64,000 bases of DNA, from contig CP021237.1 of NCBI GenBank assembly GCA_002151545.1, positions 1,674,001-1,738,000 of the forward strand, written 5' to 3'. Position numbers and translations under genes: made by a program. Positions 26,800 through 34,915 of the stretch are shown here, piece by piece. This DNA is from Sphingobacteriaceae bacterium GW460-11-11-14-LB5. Lineage in GTDB: Bacteria > Bacteroidota > Bacteroidia > Sphingobacteriales > Sphingobacteriaceae. The notes beneath the pieces were generated by a model that was not told where the DNA came from, ran no database searches, and saw only the letters and a program-made list of their open reading frames with translations. Numbering within the stretch: position 1 is the first letter of the stretch; every line of letters starts with the position of its first letter.

Positions 26800-29524
26800 A
26801 CTTCCAATTGAGTTGAGGCTGGCCACCAAGATCTTTAGGGAGGAGTTTACACCAGGCTAAGCGATTTTGGGTAACCTGACAAATAACCAGGTAGTCAAAA
26901 CCCATTCTTCTGCGTTTGCTATCAGGTGCTACCCAATGGTAAGTTTGCGGATCATCCTGTTTATCATATTGCGGTTGAGCGAACAAATAAAGATACCCGC
27001 TGCCTTGAATGCCGTCTTTTGCCTGTGTTGACCATTGTTTCGACAGGCCAATCAGATTGTCAGGTATGCCAATTCCAAGCGCGCCCGTGCCCCAATCGGA
27101 TACTTTTTCAGCACTAATTAGCCAGTGTTTTGAAAATCGAAAGGTATTGCCCTCCACAGCGGTTTTACATTTTCTAAGGCATTCTATACGGGCCATCAAT
27201 TCCTGGCAATCCATATTTCTGATTAAGGACATGTTGAATCCAACGGCAGGATTTAGCAGGTTTTCTACATAGTCAGCTCGCCCGATATCGGTAAAATTGA
27301 TCTGGAAACTACCCTTAGTATATTCTAAAAAAGGACCTTGTTCTCCATCCCAGCCATAACATTCCTTAAGCTTCGTTCTGGGGTCAAAAAGCCCGGGATG
27401 CCCTTGATGGATGCCGATTTCCTCATCAAGTAACGGAATAGCTGTAGGCGGAACGGTTGTATCGGTTAAATGAAGTCCTTTTTTTTGTGGGGTAGGCAAT
27501 GCCGATAAGGAACCTTGAAATGTTCTCGCCGCATCGGGCGAAGCCACAGGCCACATGCCATTGGCTGCCGCACAAAGTTTCATATCCTCTGGAAAGGGCG
27601 AACCCAATCCAAATGTGGCGAGAAAGGGATGATTTTTGTCATTATCCGGAGAAGAATAGGACGCTTCCCAGCCTGGGGCAAATACAAAAGCTGCGGTATC
27701 GGGCAGAAAACTGGTGGCCATATAATCACGTAACTCAGGTGATTGATATTTCGCATCACCCTCATAGTTGGCATTACAGGTTTTTCCCGCACTAGATACG
27801 ATGGCCAGCATGGTATGTTGAAGCTGATAGGCATTAAGGTTTTCCTGAGCCGAAAATGCAGGCTTGCTTTGGTTAACAGGATCTACAATGGATGGGTTTG
27901 GCTGAAGACGGCAATAACTCAAATTTTCAATTCCACCTTCTAAAAAGCTGGTGTCAGTTTGATCATATTTAGTCAGGTCGTAACTATCGGCAAAAGGGAA
28001 GAAATCTGGTGCAGCAACAAGCGAATATGCCGGCAGGATTTTATCGTCGAGGTTTACCGCCGGGCTTCCCTTTATCTTACAGGAAATACTGCCTTCACAA
28101 ATATTGTCTTCAAATAAGGCGGTTTTATAATTGCCATTTTTAATTTCAGATTCAAAATTACTGGTACCTGCGCCCATATTTTTATATTGCCGGGAATCTG
28201 CCGAGACTTTATTCCTGATGTTTAAAAACATGGGAACATTTCTGGGCGCATTAAACCGGGTGGCTTTTAAACTCGGATAAATTCCCTCCGTGAGGATGTA
28301 GTCAAGGATGTTTAAATTTTTATTTTCCAAAAGTTTAAGCGATGTATATCTTCTGTCAGACCTTAATCCTGTACCTTGCTTCGGTTTTACATTAATGCTT
28401 ACAATTAATCCATCTTGTTTGGCAACTGATAATAATTTGGAAGGAAAAGAACTTACCAGCAAAGAAGAACCCTGCTTTTCAAGATCAACCAACTGGTTGT
28501 TGCTTGCAGGTTGTAAAGTTCCATCACTGCTCGATCTGCTTTTGCGAACAAATGGGGCTTCATTGGTTCGGTAAGCAGCAGACATGTCTACCTGTTTGCT
28601 AACAGCCAGTTTTCGTAGTTTTTCGTTCAGGTGTGTCTCGTAAAAAACAAGTTCCCCGCCGTTAATTAATAGGTCTGAGTTAAATACCTTACGAATGGGC
28701 TGTAAGAAGCTGCGTTGCCGGAATAATTTATAATCATCAGATTCTTCGCTGTAAAGTTTGACTGCCCTGCAAGGAACAACCTTTGCAATGAAAAGCCCAA
28801 ATCTTGATGGTGTTACTGCTATTGCTTTCTGATCGATGCCGTCAGATGGGGCATTAATAAAACAACGTTTTTCGGCATCATAGTTTTTGCCATATTCGCC
28901 GATTCTCGAAATACCCGTTCTCGAAAAAACCAAATCGGCATAGGGTGCTTTATCGGGTGTTTTATACGCCGGACGGTATTCGTAGGCAAACATGGCCAGC
29001 ACATAACCTGTCGGTAATTGGTTTAACGGGTATTTAAAGGTCTGTAACGAATAAATATAATCTTCCAGCTGATCAATTTGCTGGAGTGAGGGATATTGTG
29101 CAGGAGTAAATGGGACACCATCCAAAGTTGGACGTACCCGTGGACTGGCCAGTGCATGGTATAACAAACTCATCGAAGGGCGGCCAGCTTCAATCAAACA
29201 CATCCCTGCAAAATCTTCAAATCCTGTTGGAGTACCGATGGGCTGGAAGGGCTGTGTCAATTTATGGGCAAGTTCAGTATCCAATTCATCGAGTTCAATG
29301 CCTGTGATATTTTTAAGATAGGCAATCCATTGATTGTTTTTCAACCATGCTAATAGTGAGATAAAATTTGCATGCACCACTGCAGGAGAGGTAGAGGATG
29401 TTAAAAATTCAAAAATATCATCCTCCTTCTTCGCCTGAGAGCTGGTTGCCAAAACTGCTGAAGGAACTGCGCCAGCGAGCGTCAAGCCAATTCCTAAGTC
29501 CTGAATAAATTTTCTGCGTTTCAT
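26792..29524 (-). CDS. Large Tat-exported protein, candidate LodA-like cysteine-tryptophylquinone oxidase
   Basis: The 910-aa protein opens with a twin-arginine-type leader ('MKRRKFIQDLGIGLTLAGAV'), so it probably crosses the membrane folded. No standard enzyme motif is obvious in the first 600 residues. The C-terminal third contains 'FAPGWEASYSS', 'DMKLCAAANGMWPVASPDAA' and, downstream, 'ECYGWDGEQGPF' and 'DIGRADYVENLLNP'. In LodA and GoxA the cofactor is formed from one Cys and one Trp about 65 residues apart; here Cys651 and Trp725 (74 apart) are the best candidates. The overlapping LodB-like gene supports this reading, but the N-terminal LodA signature is not visible, so the family call is tentative. 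If correct it would be an amino-acid or amine oxidase releasing hydrogen peroxide and ammonia. Substrate unknown. Confidence 0.5.
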   Translation of the reverse strand: MKRRKFIQDLGIGLTLAGAVPSAVLATSSQAKKEDDIFEFLTSSTSPAVVHANFISLLAWLKNNQWIAYLKNITGIELDELDTELAHKLTQPFQPIGTPTGFEDFAGMCLIEAGRPSMSLLYHALASPRVRPTLDGVPFTPAQYPSLQQIDQLEDYIYSLQTFKYPLNQLPTGYVLAMFAYEYRPAYKTPDKAPYADLVFSRTGISRIGEYGKNYDAEKRCFINAPSDGIDQKAIAVTPSRFGLFIAKVVPCRAVKLYSEESDDYKLFRQRSFLQPIRKVFNSDLLINGGELVFYETHLNEKLRKLAVSKQVDMSAAYRTNEAPFVRKSRSSSDGTLQPASNNQLVDLEKQGSSLLVSSFPSKLLSVAKQDGLIVSINVKPKQGTGLRSDRRYTSLKLLENKNLNILDYILTEGIYPSLKATRFNAPRNVPMFLNIRNKVSADSRQYKNMGAGTSNFESEIKNGNYKTALFEDNICEGSISCKIKGSPAVNLDDKILPAYSLVAAPDFFPFADSYDLTKYDQTDTSFLEGGIENLSYCRLQPNPSIVDPVNQSKPAFSAQENLNAYQLQHTMLAIVSSAGKTCNANYEGDAKYQSPELRDYMATSFLPDTAAFVFAPGWEASYSSPDNDKNHPFLATFGLGSPFPEDMKLCAAANGMWPVASPDAARTFQGSLSALPTPQKKGLHLTDTTVPPTAIPLLDEEIGIHQGHPGLFDPRTKLKECYGWDGEQGPFLEYTKGSFQINFTDIGRADYVENLLNPAVGFNMSLIRNMDCQELMARIECLRKCKTAVEGNTFRFSKHWLISAEKVSDWGTGALGIGIPDNLIGLSKQWSTQAKDGIQGSGYLYLFAQPQYDKQDDPQTYHWVAPDSKRRRMGFDYLVICQVTQNRLAWCKLLPKDLGGQPQLNWKYA

Positions 29525-29681
29525 TTAGTTGTTGGTTTAAGCGCGTTAGAGTTTAAATTTTAATGATGCCTGTGACTGAAAGTTGATCAGCATGATAACG
29601 AATAACAACGGTCTGTTCCGGTTTGTCTCCTGCATTATTCTAAGTTATCGTCAGGCATAACAGTAGTATGTATTGGTTAGG

Positions 29682-29712
29682 CCAATTTAACCAATGTGGT
29701 GCAGAATGCAAA
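29682..29712 (-). promoter_or_regulatory. Predicted promoter of the LodA-like operon
   Basis: On the minus strand TTTG (29712-29709) is followed after exactly 19 nt by TAAATTGG (29689-29682), one mismatch from the Bacteroidota TAnnTTTG box. The -33 element overlaps the edge of the dyad at 29711-29730. Confidence 0.6.
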
Positions 29713-29730
29713 TACCCAATAGCCGGTATT
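29711..29730. promoter_or_regulatory. Dyad operator candidate 1
   Basis: AATACCCAATAGCCGGTATT, an imperfect inverted repeat (arms AATACC / GGTATT), identical at 17 of 20 positions to the element at 29764-29783. It abuts the -33 box of the minus-strand promoter. Confidence 0.55.
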
Positions 29731-29763
29731 TACGGTATTTTTTCGATACGGTACAAATGGATT

Positions 29764-29783
29764 TATACCCAGTAGCGGGTATT
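29764..29783. promoter_or_regulatory. Dyad operator candidate 2
   Basis: TATACCCAGTAGCGGGTATT, with arms ATACCC / GGGTAT, matching the element at 29711-29730 and abutting the -33 box of the plus-strand promoter. The two dyads are 53 bp apart start to start. Confidence 0.55.
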
Positions 29784-29812
29784 GGAATCTATCAGCTGTT
29801 CCGTTATATTTA
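29782..29812 (+). promoter_or_regulatory. Predicted promoter of the M19/SGNH operon
   Basis: TTGG (29782-29785), then 19 nt, then TATATTTA (29805-29812). The spacing and the preceding GGGTATT are the same as in the mirrored minus-strand promoter. Confidence 0.55.
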
Positions 29813-29962
29813 CGTATTCGATAACTGTTCACTTTTAATGTAGAAGCGTCACGTTATCTGCCGTTTAAGTGCTGTTTTCTTTTGAATTAATGTTACCAGT
29901 ATATCCCCAAGCGGATTTTGTGCAGTGCCTTAGGGCGTATTTCATCTAAAACCTTTCAGCTC

Positions 29963-31381
29963 ATGAATATCTCCATTGCAGATTTACATTGCCATCCTTC
30001 GATGAAACCTTACGGACGTAGCTTTCCCGATAGGATACCTGGTGCAGACCCTTTGGTAAAAGACTGCATATATTACTATGGTAATCCGCCCTTTGTTAAA
30101 AAGATTCTCAATAAAATTTTAGGTATCACCAGCTTTCCCCAGGCAGGTATTCAGGCACTTGAACAAGGAGGCGTCGGACTTGTTTTCTGTTCACTTTATC
30201 CTTTCGAAAAAGGATTTGTGCGGAAAAATGCCTTACCTGGTGATTTGGTTACAGATAGTGTAAATCTGGTTACTGGCATTGGAAAAGAACGCATACATTA
30301 TATCCAGGATCAAAACAATGGGTATTTTACCGACCTCGAAAATGAATATGCTTTTTTAAAGGCTTTAGATGGAAGGGTATTCACCTTTGGATCGAAGAAA
30401 CTTAGGTATGTATTATTAATTGATTTCCAGCATATCGCCCAGAGCACCGATGATGAGGTGTATACCGTGTACATTGGATTATCTTTTGAAGGGATGCATG
30501 CGCTTTACAATCGATTTGAGGATGTGGGAAGCGATGATCCTTTGGTAAAACAAAGTTTAATGGATAACCTGGCTAAGGTAAAAGCATGGCCACACTGCCC
30601 TTTGTTTGTTACTTTTGCCCATCATTTTTATAATGGTTTATGCGGGCATGCAGCTAGTTTAACCGATTTTTCTGTGAAACTGATCACCAATCAAAGTGTG
30701 ATGCTTGGAACAGGTCTCAATGCATTGGGCAAGGATATGATCAGGGCTTTGTTGGCTAAAACAAACGGTAAGCGAATCCTGATCGACATTAAACATATGA
30801 GCGTTGCGGCCAGAAAAGAATATTTCGAACTTTTAGACGAGGAATATAAAAATGAGCACATCCCCATAATCGTTAGCCATGGTGCAATATGTGGCGACGA
30901 ATATGCTTACAATTGGTTTTTAAGTGCAGATATCAACTTTTCTGATCGCGAAATTGTACGTATCGGGCAAAGTGAAGGGCTGTTCGGGATACAGTTAGAT
31001 GAACGGCGTATTGCCAGTAGTCATGAAATTGCTCTCTTTAGAAAGCACCTTGGGACAGAGGCCATCTTGCTCCATGCGGCACTATTTGTGTGGCGGCAGA
31101 TCCGTTATATGGCGGTGCTGCTTGATATCAATAGACTTCCGGCCTGGGATATCCAATGTTTGGGGAGCGATAATGATGGTATTGTTAATCCTATTGATGG
31201 GATATGGACTTCTGCTGACTTTGGATTGCTCAAAGACAGACTTCTTGTTCATGCAAATGCCTTTGTTGAAAATCCAGATTACAGCATGTCGATGCCAGGC
31301 AACCTCATATCAGGAGCGGAAATTGTAGAGAAGTTTATGAGCAGGAATATGCTCAGCTTTATGGAGAAAAATTTCAGGTAA
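29963..31381 (+). CDS. Membrane-dipeptidase-like (M19/amidohydrolase) metallohydrolase
   Basis: Starting at the ATG at 29963 gives a 472-aa protein. An upstream in-frame TTG at 29918 adds 15 residues that do not look like a leader, and the metal motif would otherwise sit at the usual very N-terminal position: 'IADLHCHPS' with His9 and His11. Other amidohydrolase-type elements are 'FVTFAHHFYNGLCGHA', 'RILIDIKHMSVAARKEYF', 'IPIIVSHGAICG' and 'CLGSDNDGIVNPIDG', the last matching the Asp-containing motif near the C-terminus of M19 enzymes. No signal peptide is evident, so a cytoplasmic location is likely. It is first in a three-gene operon with an SGNH hydrolase and a membrane protein. The substrate is unknown; true M19 enzymes cleave dipeptides, but this subgroup is divergent. 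Confidence 0.75.
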   Translation: MNISIADLHCHPSMKPYGRSFPDRIPGADPLVKDCIYYYGNPPFVKKILNKILGITSFPQAGIQALEQGGVGLVFCSLYPFEKGFVRKNALPGDLVTDSVNLVTGIGKERIHYIQDQNNGYFTDLENEYAFLKALDGRVFTFGSKKLRYVLLIDFQHIAQSTDDEVYTVYIGLSFEGMHALYNRFEDVGSDDPLVKQSLMDNLAKVKAWPHCPLFVTFAHHFYNGLCGHAASLTDFSVKLITNQSVMLGTGLNALGKDMIRALLAKTNGKRILIDIKHMSVAARKEYFELLDEEYKNEHIPIIVSHGAICGDEYAYNWFLSADINFSDREIVRIGQSEGLFGIQLDERRIASSHEIALFRKHLGTEAILLHAALFVWRQIRYMAVLLDINRLPAWDIQCLGSDNDGIVNPIDGIWTSADFGLLKDRLLVHANAFVENPDYSMSMPGNLISGAEIVEKFMSRNMLSFMEKNFR

Positions 31382-31407
31382 TCACACATTAACCTAAAGA
31401 AAATGAT

Positions 31408-32622
31408 ATGAACAACGATCTTGAAACCATGGACCCTAAGATAAAAAAAGAGCTTATCGGTAAACTGCTCAATAACAAAATTTCGGTTAGCGAACTCATT
31501 AAACTGCGGCCTGAAATTAATGAGTTTGATCTCTCTGAAATTATTCAACACATCTACGACCTTAATCTGGAGCAGGTACGGAAAATAGCGGCACTGGAAC
31601 CCGTTATGGCTAAAGTAGATGCATTGAAAAACAGTCAGCGTAATACCCGTTTTATCAAAAAGGTAAAAAATAACTTTCGTAAACATACGGCCAAACATAA
31701 TGGACTTAAAAACAGGGTGGTGGTAGTAGAGGGCGATTCTTGGTTTAATTACCCCATTCTTTTGAGCGATGTGATCGACTGGGTTTCTATGGAAGAGAAT
31801 ATGGCGGTTTATAGCCTGGCCTCAGGAGGCGACTGGCTGATGAATATGGTAAGTGCCAAAAAATATGTCGAACAGCTTTCTACGCTGCAACCGGATGTAT
31901 TTATCATTAGTGGGGGAGGAAACGACCTGGTTGGAAACCGAAGGATAGCAGCCATGGTTACCCATAAAGGAGACTCTAATGAATTTGAAAATAGTGAATT
32001 CGCTAAATATCTGTATCAGAACGCGGCTAAGGCGCCCGATAATCCAGCAGATTTTAAGCGGGGCACCCAGTTCATATCTAAAGATTTTTATGCTTTGCTG
32101 GCTTTTTTTCAGCTTCAGTATTACTTTATTATAAATGGAATTCTCACCGGAGGTAAAGGAAAAGGTGAAAACGGGAAATTCCCGGGCATACAGATTATTA
32201 CACAAGGTTACGATTACGCCATTCCCAGTGATAAAAAGATAGCCGGATATAATCCACTCAAATGGTACCGGTTGTTTGCACGAACTTTTCTCGGCCATGG
32301 CGGATGGCTAAAAACACCCTTACAACTCAGGGGAATTTACAATCCGGAAGATCAGCGAAAGATTGTTTATGCTATGATTTATCTCTTTAACGAAATGATG
32401 ATCGATATCGGTCGCGTTTTTAGCGAAATGTTAGGGGAGAATCGGGTATTCCATATCGATTCAAGAGGGTCAGTTGGTCAAAACGGTTGGACAGATGAAT
32501 TGCATCCATTACCTGCTCACTTTAAAAAAACAGCAGCAGCCTTTATCCATTGTATAAATTATCCGAATAAAAGCGGAAGTGCAGTTATCGAAGTGGTAAA
32601 ACAGGAAGGAGGCCAGCGATGA
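31408..32622 (+). CDS. SGNH/GDSL-like hydrolase with N-terminal helical extension
   Basis: The 404-aa protein has about 95 N-terminal residues rich in charged helices ('KKELIGKLLNNKISVSELIK'), then an SGNH-type core: block I 'VVVEGDSWFNYP' with Ser111 as likely nucleophile, block III 'IISGGGNDLVGNR', and block V 'TDELHPLPAHFKK' with Asp363 and His366. A glycine-bearing 'SLASGGDWL' may supply the oxyanion hole. No signal peptide is seen. Members of this fold hydrolyse esters or deacetylate glycans and lipids; this one is not close to a subfamily I can name. It lies 26 bp after the M19-like gene and its stop overlaps the next start (ATGA), so the three are co-translated. Confidence 0.72.
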   Translation: MNNDLETMDPKIKKELIGKLLNNKISVSELIKLRPEINEFDLSEIIQHIYDLNLEQVRKIAALEPVMAKVDALKNSQRNTRFIKKVKNNFRKHTAKHNGLKNRVVVVEGDSWFNYPILLSDVIDWVSMEENMAVYSLASGGDWLMNMVSAKKYVEQLSTLQPDVFIISGGGNDLVGNRRIAAMVTHKGDSNEFENSEFAKYLYQNAAKAPDNPADFKRGTQFISKDFYALLAFFQLQYYFIINGILTGGKGKGENGKFPGIQIITQGYDYAIPSDKKIAGYNPLKWYRLFARTFLGHGGWLKTPLQLRGIYNPEDQRKIVYAMIYLFNEMMIDIGRVFSEMLGENRVFHIDSRGSVGQNGWTDELHPLPAHFKKTAAAFIHCINYPNKSGSAVIEVVKQEGGQR

Positions 32623-33122
32623 AAAAGATATTGATTTTAGGATTGATCATCGTTTGTGCTGTGATGTCCTTTCAGGGAAACATCCTTCAGCGCTTTAGTG
32701 GGAAAGGAATTGTCAGCTTAGAGCTTGCCAATAAAGGTACAGGAGTAGAAATTATTGGGCTTTGGAGCGATACGCTTTATGGCGACCAGACACTTTTAAA
32801 CCTGGCTCAAAAGAATACACACCTAGATTTTCTGTTTATTTTGGTATATGTGCTGCTGATCATGACTTTATCCAATGCGCAGATGCAAAGAGAAAAAACA
32901 AGCTGGCTAAATGAATTGCTGCGGCTTAATTTATTCCTGGCATTTTTGATTGGCGCACTTGATGTTATTGAGAACATCAGGTTACTCCACAGTTTTCATC
33001 ACCCGGGAAATCTGGATGAATTTTGGCGAACAGATTTTATCGCATGGCCTAAATTTGTGATGGCTGGCTGGGTAATTCTGGTCTATCTTTTCTCCGTAAT
33101 TAAGGGCTACTGGCGTAAGTGA
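32619..33122 (+). CDS. Small integral membrane protein of the M19/SGNH operon
   Basis: The 167-aa protein starts within the stop codon of the SGNH gene (ATGA overlap). It has about four hydrophobic segments: 5-20, 68-86 ('LDFLFILVYVLLIMTL'), 105-122 ('LFLAFLIGALDVIENI') and 143-162 ('FVMAGWVILVYLFSVI'), and a soluble loop between the first and second. A recurring acidic and Asn-rich motif near 'GALDVIENIRLL' may face the membrane. No family was recognised. The overlap implies a functional link with the two hydrolases, perhaps anchoring or substrate delivery; this is inference. Confidence 0.7.
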   Translation: MKKILILGLIIVCAVMSFQGNILQRFSGKGIVSLELANKGTGVEIIGLWSDTLYGDQTLLNLAQKNTHLDFLFILVYVLLIMTLSNAQMQREKTSWLNELLRLNLFLAFLIGALDVIENIRLLHSFHHPGNLDEFWRTDFIAWPKFVMAGWVILVYLFSVIKGYWRK

Positions 33123-33808
33123 TTTTGGTTGTTGTGGATCATTAAGAAATTAAGATTATTGATGTAATTCTGGTCTAATGTTAAATAGCCCTGATCGCTT
33201 AGCAGCCCTGTGCTCCAGTAATCCATCGGGTCCGCTATCATTGACAGACCCTAATAGAATGATCGTCATTCCCGCGCAGGCGGGAATCTTATAGTTTATT
33301 AGATTACGATTCCTTAAAAATGTATTAATTCAATTCATTAAAATTCACTGTCATTCGTATTCATTTTTATATAAAGATGATGTTTGTAGGTTAACTTATG
33401 TAAGCTTATCGTCAATAAATCCAATTTATTCTTCATTCTGAAAATTACTCAAAAATGGTTTGGGACGGAGCCATTGTATTAAAAATCGTAATTTCTCTAT
33501 CTAAATCTTTCTGTTAATTAACAATCCGTTCAAAAAAGTAGGTTTAATGTGCTGGTTGTATCAATAAATCATCTTTTGCTTGATTTAAACACAATTTCGC
33601 TCATCCAAACCTGAAGTTCAACTTCATTATAACTTCATAAATCTGTATTTATTTCGCTTTCGAATTAAATCATTGCGTAACCATAATTTATTGAAGTCAA
33701 TTGGGTATCTGCACATCGGTTGTAGGCTACTTTTCATCATAAATTGGTTGCCAAGGGAAACTAATTAGAAAAAAAATAAATCAGATTAAAACCATTCAAC
33801 AAAAAAAG
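33123..33808. other. Intergenic region upstream of the RND operon
   Basis: An AT-rich, 686-bp stretch with no convincing CDS or RNA gene. It includes the small palindrome at 33268-33287 and must contain the promoter of the efflux operon. No clear Bacteroidota promoter with correct spacing was found by eye. Confidence 0.4.
33268..33287. repeat. REP-like palindrome
   Basis: ATTCCCGC-GCAG-GCGGGAAT, a perfect 8-bp stem with 4-nt loop, flanked by CGTC. It is GC-rich against an AT-rich background, resembling short extragenic palindromes found in many copies in bacterial genomes; only one copy is in this window. Confidence 0.6.
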
Positions 33809-34891
33809 ATGAAAAGAGTTGTCATGTGCTTAGGCTTATGTACTTTGCTTTACGTAACGGGTTGTACTTCGAAGAAAGAAGAAAAAGAAGAAGTAGCTAC
33901 TTATGCGGTAACCACGCCGTTAAAAATGGATACTTCGTTTACCAAAGAATATGTTTCGCAGATTAAATCTGTTCGGAATATCGAAGTTAGGGCCCAGGAA
34001 AAGGGTTATCTCCAAAATATTTATGTAGATGAAGGTCAGCATGTAAAAGCAGGCCAGCTGTTGTTTAAGATTATGCCTAAAGCAGCACAATCTGAGCTGT
34101 TAAAAGCACAGGCAGAAACAAAATCGGCAGAAATTGAATTAGAAAACACGAAACTATTGTCTGATAAAAACATCGTTTCTAAAAATGAACTGGCTATGGC
34201 TAAAGCCAAGCTGCAATCGGCAAATGCCGAAACTTCATTGGCCAAATTTCATTTATCCAATACCGAAATCAGGGCGCCTTTTGAGGGTACCATCGATCGT
34301 ATTCCTTTAAAACTGGGTAGTTTGGTTGATGAAGGTGCATTATTGACCAGCCTCTCAGATAACAGTCAGGTTTTTGCCTATTTTAATGTTTCAGAGCCAG
34401 AATACCTGAACTACCAAAGTACAGCAAAAGCAAAGGGGCAGCAGGAAGTTAGCCTGTTATTGGCGAATAATGAGTTGTTGAAATCGAAAGGAAAAGTTGA
34501 AGTAATTGAAAGCGAATTTGATAACGAAACAGGAAACATCGCTTTCAGGGCCAGGTTTAACAATTCTGATAACCTATTGAGAAACGGTGAAACGGGCAAG
34601 ATCCAAATGGTAGTGCCTTTAAAAAATGCCTTGGTAATTCCGCAAAAGGCTACTTATGATATTCAGGATAAAACTTATGTTTTTGTGATTGATAAAAACA
34701 ATAAAGTACATTCCAGAGCAATCACCATCGCAGGCGATCTTCCTGATTTATACATTGTAGGTGATGGCATCACAACCGGCGACAAAATATTGCTTGAAGG
34801 TGTGCAGAAAGTTAAAGATGATGATAAAATCGCTTTCAAATTTCAGCAGCCTCAGGAAGTGATGAAACAATTAAGATTGAAAACAGAATAA
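33809..34891 (+). CDS. RND efflux periplasmic adaptor (membrane fusion protein)
   Basis: The 360-aa lipoprotein has lipobox 'LYVTGC' (Cys19). The HlyD/AcrA architecture is visible: beta-barrel and lipoyl halves with 'IEVRAQEKGYLQNIYVDEGQHVKAGQLLFKI' (given here as one motif region at about 55-85), a coiled-coil hairpin about residues 95-145 ('AQAETKSAEIELENTKLLSD'), then 'LSNTEIRAPFEGTIDRIPL' and the membrane-proximal domain. It links the inner membrane pump and the outer membrane channel encoded next. The three genes are tightly spaced (24 bp, then an 8-bp overlap) and end at a strong terminator, so they form one operon. Confidence 0.95.
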   Translation: MKRVVMCLGLCTLLYVTGCTSKKEEKEEVATYAVTTPLKMDTSFTKEYVSQIKSVRNIEVRAQEKGYLQNIYVDEGQHVKAGQLLFKIMPKAAQSELLKAQAETKSAEIELENTKLLSDKNIVSKNELAMAKAKLQSANAETSLAKFHLSNTEIRAPFEGTIDRIPLKLGSLVDEGALLTSLSDNSQVFAYFNVSEPEYLNYQSTAKAKGQQEVSLLLANNELLKSKGKVEVIESEFDNETGNIAFRARFNNSDNLLRNGETGKIQMVVPLKNALVIPQKATYDIQDKTYVFVIDKNNKVHSRAITIAGDLPDLYIVGDGITTGDKILLEGVQKVKDDDKIAFKFQQPQEVMKQLRLKTE

Positions 34892-34915
34892 TCCAGCACC
34901 CTCCATACTTATTTT

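Larger units (their letters stand above)
29525..29962. other. Divergent regulatory region with twin dyads and mirrored promoters
   Basis: This 438-bp region separates the LodAB-like operon (-) from the M19/SGNH operon (+). It contains no gene, but holds the two promoters and two dyad elements listed separately. Each predicted transcript would have a leader of roughly 145-150 nt. Confidence 0.7.
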
